Shown piece by piece: positions 59,093 to 64,000 of a stretch of DNA of 64,000 nt. The position numbers and the translations under genes are program-made. This DNA is from Actinomadura barringtoniae (GTDB lineage Bacteria; Actinomycetota; Actinomycetes; Streptosporangiales; Streptosporangiaceae). The stretch lies in contig NZ_JAGEOJ010000011.1 in NCBI RefSeq assembly GCF_017573505.1, positions 1 through 64,000 on the forward strand, given 5' to 3'. Position 1 is the first letter of the stretch, and each line of letters starts with the position of its first letter. The notes beneath the pieces are model-generated. The model was not told the DNA's origin, searched no databases, and saw nothing but the letters and a program-made list of their open reading frames with translations.

Positions 59093-59938
59093 ATGAAGAT
59101 CGCCAGCAAGGACAGGACCAAGACGGACCCGGGCGCGACGGCGGCCGGCGACGGCGCCGTGGGCGGCGCCGCCGTCGAGCTCGACGACGTGGCCGTGCGG
59201 TTCCGTACCAAGAAGCGGGACGTCACCGCGCTGCACGACGTGTCGGTGAGCGTCGACCAGGGCGAGTTCCTCGCCATCGTCGGACCCTCCGGCTGCGGCA
59301 AGTCGACGCTGCTGAAGCTGGTCGCCGGCCTCCTGAAGCCGTCGACGGGCGGCGTCCGGCTACGCGGTGAGGAGGTCACCGGGCCGCGCAAGGACATCGG
59401 GTACGTGTTCCAGCGCGCCGCCCTCCTGGAGTGGCGCAGCGCTCGGCGCAACATCCTGCTGCAGGCCGAGATGCGCGGCATGCCCGCCGACAAGGCCCGC
59501 GCGCAGGCCGACAGGCTCATCGAGATGACCGGGCTCAGCGGGTTCGAGGGAGCCCTGCCGCACGAGCTGTCGGGCGGCATGCAGCAGCGCGTCGCGCTCT
59601 GCCGGGCGCTCCTGCACGAGCCGCCCGTGCTGCTGATGGACGAGCCGTTCGGCGCCCTGGACGCGCTCACCCGCGAGCAGATGAACGTCGAGCTGCACCG
59701 CATCTGGAGGGAGACCGGCACCACCGTCCTGCTGGTCACCCACTCGGTGGCCGAGGCCGTGTATCTGGCGAACCGCGTGGTGGTCATGACCAGCCGGCCG
59801 GGCACCGTCGCCGAGATCATCGACGTCGGCCTGCCCGCCGAACGCAACTACGCGGCGACCATGGCCCGGCCCGAGTTCGCCAGGGCCACCGGCCGCATCC
59901 GAGAGCTGCTGGGCGCCGGCCCGCAGGACAACGACTAG
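59093..59938 (+). CDS. ABC importer ATPase, SsuB/TauB type
   Basis: 281 residues. Walker A GPSGCGKST (about 64-72), Q-loop YVFQRAAL, signature LSGGMQQRVALCRAL, Walker B VLLMDEPFGALDA and H-loop LVTHSVAEA are complete. An N-terminal 25-residue Lys/Ala/Gly-rich extension precedes the domain. It energises the preceding permease. ATG at 59093 follows GGGGAG; ten bases separate it from the lipoprotein gene. Confidence 0.93.
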   Translation: MKIASKDRTKTDPGATAAGDGAVGGAAVELDDVAVRFRTKKRDVTALHDVSVSVDQGEFLAIVGPSGCGKSTLLKLVAGLLKPSTGGVRLRGEEVTGPRKDIGYVFQRAALLEWRSARRNILLQAEMRGMPADKARAQADRLIEMTGLSGFEGALPHELSGGMQQRVALCRALLHEPPVLLMDEPFGALDALTREQMNVELHRIWRETGTTVLLVTHSVAEAVYLANRVVVMTSRPGTVAEIIDVGLPAERNYAATMARPEFARATGRIRELLGAGPQDND

Positions 59939-59975
59939 ACGGCCTCCCGTGCCGCCGATTGATCGAAGGGGTTAC

Positions 59976-61139
59976 ATGGGGACCGAACGCAGGCCCATCG
60001 GCATCATCCTGAACGGCGTCACCGGCCGGATGGGATACCGCCAGCATCTGGTCAGGTCGATTCTGGCGATCCGGGACGACGGAGGGCTGCCCCTGGACGA
60101 TGGAACGGTCCTGTGGCCGGAGCCGATCCTGCTGGGCCGCAACGAGGTGAAGCTGCGCACGCTCGCCGACAAGCACGGCCTCACCGAGTGGTCCACCGAC
60201 CTCACCGAGGCGCTCGCCAGGCCCGGGGTCGAGATCTACTTCGACACGCAGATCACCGGCGCCCGGATGCCGGCCATCACCCAGGCCATCGCGGCGGGCA
60301 AGCACGTCTACACCGAGAAGCCGCTGGCCTCCGACCTCACCGGGGCGCTGGAGCTGGCGCGCCTGGCCGACGAGGCCGGGATCAAGCACGGCGTCGTTCA
60401 GGACAAGCTGTTCCTGCCGGGGCTGCGCAAGCTGAAACGCCTGGTCGACGGCGGGTTCTTCGGCCGCATCCTGTCGGTGCGCGGCGAGTTCGGCTACTGG
60501 GTGTTCGAGGGCGACTGGCAGGAGGCGCAGCGGCCCAGCTGGAACTACCGGGTCGAGGACGGCGGCGGGATCATCGCCGACATGTTCTGCCACTGGCGGT
60601 ACGTGCTGGACGAGATCGTCGCGCCGGTGCGGTCGGTGCAGGCGCTCGGTGCGATCCACATCCCCGAGCGCGTCGACGAGGACGGCAAGCCCTACGCCGC
60701 CACCGCCGACGACGCCGCGTACGGCATCTTCGAGCTCGACGGCGGCATCGTCGCGCAGATCAACTCCTCCTGGGCGACCCGCGTCTTCCGCGACGAGCTG
60801 GTCGAGTTCCAGGTGGACGGCACCGAGGGCAGCGCGGTCGCGGGCCTGCGGCGCTGCCGCGTCCAGCACCGTTCGATGACCCCCAAGCCGGTGTGGAACC
60901 CCGACCTGCCCGCCACCCACGACTTCCGGGCGCAGTGGCAGGAGATCCCCGACAACGCCGACTTCGGCAACGGCTTCCGCGCGCAGTGGGAGGCGTTCCT
61001 GTTGCACGTGGTGGCGGACGCGCCGTTCCGCTGGGACTTCCACTCCGGCGCGCGCGGCGTCCAGCTCGCAGAGCTCGGCCTGCGGGCCTGGAAGGAGGGC
61101 CGTCGCATCGACGTGCCGGAGCTGGGGCTCGCGACATGA
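59976..61139 (+). CDS. Gfo/Idh/MocA-family dehydrogenase
   Basis: 387 residues. The Rossmann domain starts at PIGIILNGVTGRMGYRQH; the catalytic-Lys motif is HVYTEKPLASD, followed by GIKHGVVQDKLFLPGLRKLKRL and the C-terminal beta-sheet domain (GIIADMFCHWRYVLDEI). The glycine pattern of the cofactor loop deviates slightly (LNGVTGRMG). These enzymes oxidise sugars or inositols with NAD(P). ATG at 59976 has GAAGGGG upstream. The stop overlaps the next start in ATGA. Long linkers (VWNPDLPATHDFRAQWQEIP) are typical of a subgroup with bulky substrates. Confidence 0.9.
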   Translation: MGTERRPIGIILNGVTGRMGYRQHLVRSILAIRDDGGLPLDDGTVLWPEPILLGRNEVKLRTLADKHGLTEWSTDLTEALARPGVEIYFDTQITGARMPAITQAIAAGKHVYTEKPLASDLTGALELARLADEAGIKHGVVQDKLFLPGLRKLKRLVDGGFFGRILSVRGEFGYWVFEGDWQEAQRPSWNYRVEDGGGIIADMFCHWRYVLDEIVAPVRSVQALGAIHIPERVDEDGKPYAATADDAAYGIFELDGGIVAQINSSWATRVFRDELVEFQVDGTEGSAVAGLRRCRVQHRSMTPKPVWNPDLPATHDFRAQWQEIPDNADFGNGFRAQWEAFLLHVVADAPFRWDFHSGARGVQLAELGLRAWKEGRRIDVPELGLAT

Positions 61140-62278
61140 ACCTGAACCTCCCCGAACCGGACGGCACCCTGACGCCGTACACGATGGGGGAGCCGCGGAC
61201 CTACGAGCGCAGCACCGCCCCCTTGGCTCGTAGGTCCGCCTTCGCCGCCGCCCACGTCGTGGCCGACCCGCTGGGGGACGGCACGACGCTCGACTGGGAC
61301 GCGACGCTGGCCTTCCGGCGCCACCTGTGGTCGTACGGCCTGGGCGTCGCGGAGGCGATGGACACCGCGCAGCGCGGCATGGGGCTGGACTGGGAGGTCA
61401 CCAGGGAACTGATCGCCCGCTCGGGTACGGAGGCCCGTGCTTGTGGCGGTCTCATGGTCGGCGGCGCCGGAACGGACCACCTCCCTCCGGGTCCGGCGCC
61501 GCTCGACCGCATCGCCGCCGCCTACGAGGAACAGCTGGAGGTGGTGGAGGGCGCCGGCGCGGTGCCGGTGCTGATGGCCAGCCGCCAGCTGGCCGTCTCG
61601 GCGGAGGGCCCCGACGACTACGCCAAGGTGTACGGGCGGCTGCTCGGGGCGGTGTCGCGGCCCGCGGTGCTGCACTGGCTCGGGCCGATGTTCGACCCCG
61701 CGCTGACCGGGTACTGGGGCTCGACCGACCTGGACGAGGCGACCGAGCACGTCCTGGCCCTCATCGCCGACCACGCCGACCGGATCGACGGCATCAAGAT
61801 CTCGCTGCTCGACGCAGAGCGCGAGGTCGCGGTGCGCAGGCGGCTGCCGGACGGCGTACGCCTCTACACCGGCGACGACTTCAACTATCCGGAGCTGATC
61901 CGGGGCGACGAGGAGGGGCACAGCGACGCGCTCCTCGGCATCTTCGACCCGATCGCACCGGCCGCGGCCGCGGCCCTGCGCGCCCTCGACGCGGGGGACA
62001 TGGCGGCCTACGAGGAGGCGTTCGCGCCGACGCTGCCGCTCGCCCGCGAGGTCTTCGCGACGCCGACGTACTACTACAAGACCGGAGTGGTGTTCCTGGC
62101 CTGGCTGGCGGGGCACCAGAGCGCGTTCCGCATGGTCGGGGGACTGGAGAGCGCGCGTTCGGTACCGCACCTGGTCCGGCTCTTCCGGCTCGCCGACGCG
62201 GCCGGGCTGCTGCCGGACCCCGAACTCGCCGGAGCCAGGATGCGCGGCTGGCTCGCGGTTCAGGGAGTGGACTCATGA
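61136..62278 (+). CDS. DUF993 protein (dihydrodipicolinate-synthase-like TIM barrel)
   Basis: 380 residues. A DapA-like TIM barrel is suggested by TLDWDATLAFRRHLWSYGLGVAEAMDTA, GAVPVLMASRQL, PAVLHWLGPMFDP, DRIDGIKISLLD with a candidate Schiff-base Lys, LYTGDDFNYPELI and FDPIAPAAAAAL. DUF993 genes occur beside Gfo/Idh/MocA dehydrogenases and sugar isomerases; an aldolase or dehydratase step on an oxidised sugar is the natural guess. No activity is established to my knowledge. Both ends overlap neighbours by four bases. Confidence 0.82.
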   Translation: MNLNLPEPDGTLTPYTMGEPRTYERSTAPLARRSAFAAAHVVADPLGDGTTLDWDATLAFRRHLWSYGLGVAEAMDTAQRGMGLDWEVTRELIARSGTEARACGGLMVGGAGTDHLPPGPAPLDRIAAAYEEQLEVVEGAGAVPVLMASRQLAVSAEGPDDYAKVYGRLLGAVSRPAVLHWLGPMFDPALTGYWGSTDLDEATEHVLALIADHADRIDGIKISLLDAEREVAVRRRLPDGVRLYTGDDFNYPELIRGDEEGHSDALLGIFDPIAPAAAAALRALDAGDMAAYEEAFAPTLPLAREVFATPTYYYKTGVVFLAWLAGHQSAFRMVGGLESARSVPHLVRLFRLADAAGLLPDPELAGARMRGWLAVQGVDS

Positions 62279-63105
62279 GCGGCGAAGTGTCCGGGCGGCT
62301 GAGTGGGCGGCTGAGCCTCAACCAGTGGACGACGCGGCACTGGCCGCTGCCCGACCTGGTCGAGGGCTGTGCGGCGGCCGGGGTGTCGGGCGTTGGGCTC
62401 TGGCGCGAGCCGGTCAGCGAGTACGGCGTCGGACGGGCCGCCAAGCTCGTGCGCGAGGCCGGGCTGACGGTGACCTCGCTGTGCCGTGGCGGCTTCTTCC
62501 AGGAGCCGGACGCCATCGAGGCCAACCGCCGGGCGATCGACGAGGCGGCCGAACTCGGCGCGCCGCTGCTGGTGCTCGTGAGCGGCGGCCTGCCTCCCGG
62601 GTCGCGCGACGTCGACGGCGCGCGCCAGAACGTCGCCGACGCGATCGCTGAACTGGCCCCGTACGCGGGGGAGCGCGGAGTCAAGCTCGGCATCGAACCG
62701 CTGCATCCGATGTACGCCTCCGACCGCTGCGTGGTGTCGACACTGGGCCAGGCGCTCGACCTGGCGCTGCCGCATCCGCCCGAACAGGTCGGCATCTGCG
62801 TGGACACCTACCACCTGTGGTGGGACCCGCTGGTGTGGACCGACCTGGTACGGGCGGGCGACGCAGGCCGCATCGCGATCTTCCAGGTGGCCGACTGGAT
62901 CACGCCGCTGCCCGAGGGCGTGCTGACCGGTCGCGGGATGCTCGGGGACGGCTGCGTGGAACTGCGCCGCTTCCGCAGGGCGGTCGAGGCCGAGGGCTAC
63001 GTTGGCCCGATCGAGGTCGAGATCTTCAACGAGGAGCTGTGGGCCATGCCCGGCGCGGAGGCTCTCGCGCTGGTCGTGGAACGCTTCGCCGAGCACGTGG
63101 CCTGA
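62275..63105 (+). CDS. Sugar phosphate isomerase/epimerase-type TIM barrel
   Basis: 276 residues of the AP-endonuclease-2/IolE fold: LSLNQWTTRHWPLPDLVEGC, GVGLWREPVSEYG, VTSLCRGGFF, LLVLVSGGLPPGS, KLGIEPLHPMY, QVGICVDTYHLWWDP with metal Asp/His, AIFQVADWITP, GDGCVELRRFR, PIEVEIFNEELW with the last metal Glu. It would isomerise, epimerise or dehydrate a keto-sugar (acid). It is coupled to the DUF993 gene by ATGA and is the last gene before the dehydrogenase promoter. Confidence 0.9.
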   Translation: MSGEVSGRLSGRLSLNQWTTRHWPLPDLVEGCAAAGVSGVGLWREPVSEYGVGRAAKLVREAGLTVTSLCRGGFFQEPDAIEANRRAIDEAAELGAPLLVLVSGGLPPGSRDVDGARQNVADAIAELAPYAGERGVKLGIEPLHPMYASDRCVVSTLGQALDLALPHPPEQVGICVDTYHLWWDPLVWTDLVRAGDAGRIAIFQVADWITPLPEGVLTGRGMLGDGCVELRRFRRAVEAEGYVGPIEVEIFNEELWAMPGAEALALVVERFAEHVA

Positions 63106-63173
63106 AGCCGGGTGACCGGAGTCAGCCGCAAGTCACGCCCGATGTCATGGCCTGAGACGGCCGAAATTCGTTC

Positions 63174-63202
63174 TTGACGCTAACGAGATCGTCTTCTAGG
63201 TT
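63174..63202 (+). promoter_or_regulatory. Promoter before the secreted sugar dehydrogenase
   Basis: TTGACG (63174-63179), 17 bases, TAGGTT (63197-63202). Two operator palindromes follow immediately. Confidence 0.7.
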
Positions 63203-63204
63203 CC

Positions 63205-63232
63205 AAGAAAGCGCTTACTGAAAACGCTTTCA
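63205..63232. promoter_or_regulatory. Two adjacent LacI-type operators
   Basis: AAGAAAGCGCTTACTG (63205-63220) and TGAAAACGCTTTCA (63219-63232) share the GAAAGCGCTT core of the 57095 operator and start two bases after the -10 element. Confidence 0.82.
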
Positions 63233-63259
63233 CAGCCTCCGACCAGTAGGTGGGACAGG

Positions 63260-64000
63260 ATGCCGAAGAGCAGATGGCTCCTTCTGACCATCGTCGCCGT
63301 GCTCGCGGCGCTGCTACAGGTGACCCCGGCGAACGCCGCGGCACCGGGCCGCGCGGCAGTACCCCCCGGCGACCCGATCTACGACCCGATCCCCGAGAGC
63401 CCCAGCACCTCCGGGCTCGGCCTGACCGTCGAGGACTACGCCTCGTTCCCCAAGTCCGAGCCCACCCCGGCGCCGACCGACCAGCGGCTGGTCCGCTGGG
63501 CGCGCATCAACCACCTCGGTGAGGTGCCGGACGGGTCCGGGCGGACGTACGTCCCCGACCTGAACGGCAAGCTCTACTTCCTCGGCAAGGACCGCAAGCC
63601 GCACGTCTACCTCGACGTCGGCGCCACGTTCGCCCCGCAGTTCTTCTCCGGGAAGGGCATGGGCCAGGGATTCGGGTTCGTCACGTTCGACCCGAACTTC
63701 CGCCGCAACGGCCGGTTCTACACCGTGCACACCGAGCTGGCCTCGTCCACCGACAAGGTCCCCGACCTCACCCCCGAGGCGGGCACGCTCTACCACGGCA
63801 TCATCACCGAGTGGACGGCCGACGACCCGCACGCCGACACCTTCAAGGGCACCCGCCGCGAGGTGCTGCGGCTGGGCTTCGCGGGCCAGGTGCACGGCAT
63901 CCAGCAGATCGACTTCAACCCGACGGCCCGTCCGCACGACAAGGACTACGGCCTGCTGTACGTGGCGGCCGGTGACGGCGGCATCGGGTTCAACAGCGGC
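63260..64000 (+). CDS. Secreted PQQ-type glucose/sorbosone dehydrogenase-like protein, 3'-truncated by window edge
   Basis: The first 247 residues are visible. The signal peptide is MPKSRWLLLTIVAVLAALLQ with cleavage near ANAAAPG. The beta-propeller part contains RLVRWARINHLGEVPDGSGR, LNGKLYFLGKDRKP, GFGFVTFDPNFRRNGRFYTV, HGIQQIDFNPTARPHDKDYG and LLYVAAGDGGIG, matching soluble quinoprotein glucose/sorbosone dehydrogenases. ATG at 63260 has GGGACAGG upstream. Shared operators tie it to the upstream transport operon. Whether PQQ is bound cannot be judged without the missing C-terminal blades. Confidence 0.85.
   Translation, partial: MPKSRWLLLTIVAVLAALLQVTPANAAAPGRAAVPPGDPIYDPIPESPSTSGLGLTVEDYASFPKSEPTPAPTDQRLVRWARINHLGEVPDGSGRTYVPDLNGKLYFLGKDRKPHVYLDVGATFAPQFFSGKGMGQGFGFVTFDPNFRRNGRFYTVHTELASSTDKVPDLTPEAGTLYHGIITEWTADDPHADTFKGTRREVLRLGFAGQVHGIQQIDFNPTARPHDKDYGLLYVAAGDGGIGFNSG

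Noticed and set aside
1..64000. tRNA, rRNA, insertion sequences, integrase or prophage genes
   Set aside because: None recognised by eye: no transposase or integrase motifs among the plausible proteins, no tRNA-like cloverleaf with a GGTTCGAATCC-type arm noticed. A covariance-model scan would be needed to exclude a tRNA with certainty.

Overview
The window is high-GC DNA from an actinomycete. Evidence: many GTG starts, tight operons with 4-base ATGA or GTGA overlaps, several probable leaderless genes, an LLM-class (F420-type) oxidoreductase, a RecD2-type helicase, and PadR/HxlR/TetR/LacI regulators next to their targets. I cannot fix the genus; a Streptosporangiales-like actinomycete (Actinomadura relatives) is a guess. 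No rRNA, tRNA, insertion sequence or CRISPR array was recognised.

The left half (about 1-30 kb) mixes metabolic genes with unusually many tandem repeats. It begins inside mtnA (methionine salvage), whose linker is an in-frame hexapeptide repeat. A sugar epimerase-like SDR and an arginine/ornithine-type antiporter follow. An arginine deiminase operon lies close by (arcA, a lipoprotein and a basic coiled-coil protein). Next come a secreted aldose 1-epimerase, a PSMA-like M28 peptidase, a processive family-2 glycosyltransferase with a 35-residue overlapping partner ORF, an LLM oxidoreductase, a hemerythrin protein, RecD2, a divergent TetR/MFS pair, an FMN reductase, an oligopeptide-binding protein, an LVIVD-repeat secreted protein, a FUSC-type exporter and a CGNR zinc-finger regulator. 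Degenerate minisatellites or satellites of roughly 18, 21, 24 and 200 bp fill most intergenic gaps here, including a 1.9 kb stretch (21.76-23.6 kb) with no credible gene.

From about 30 kb rightward the DNA is compact and nearly repeat-free. A glutamine-synthetase-like gene diverges from an amidohydrolase, which are the two halves of fungal FluG. Then come a CoA-disulfide-reductase-type flavoprotein, a cupin divergent from a PadR regulator, and a DrrAB-type exporter behind the PadR gene.

The most striking locus is 39.3-52.6 kb: two tandem 1,124-1,125-residue DUF4132 proteins, a MoxR AAA+ ATPase, a DUF5682 protein, a VWA protein and a SWIM zinc-finger protein, all on one strand and mostly translationally coupled. 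The set matches the gene content I remember for the uncharacterised E. coli yehI-yehL-yehM-yehP-yehQ region and looks like a conserved multi-protein machine of unknown function.

The right end (56-64 kb) is a LacI-controlled catabolic module. It has a LacI repressor, a divergent ABC importer (permease, THI5/NMT1-like lipoprotein, ATPase), a Gfo/Idh/MocA dehydrogenase, a DUF993 protein, a TIM-barrel sugar isomerase, and the start of a secreted PQQ-type sugar dehydrogenase. Near-identical palindromes (GAAAGCGCTTTC core) sit directly downstream of good sigma-70-like promoters both at the head of the operon and before the dehydrogenase, which defines a local regulon.
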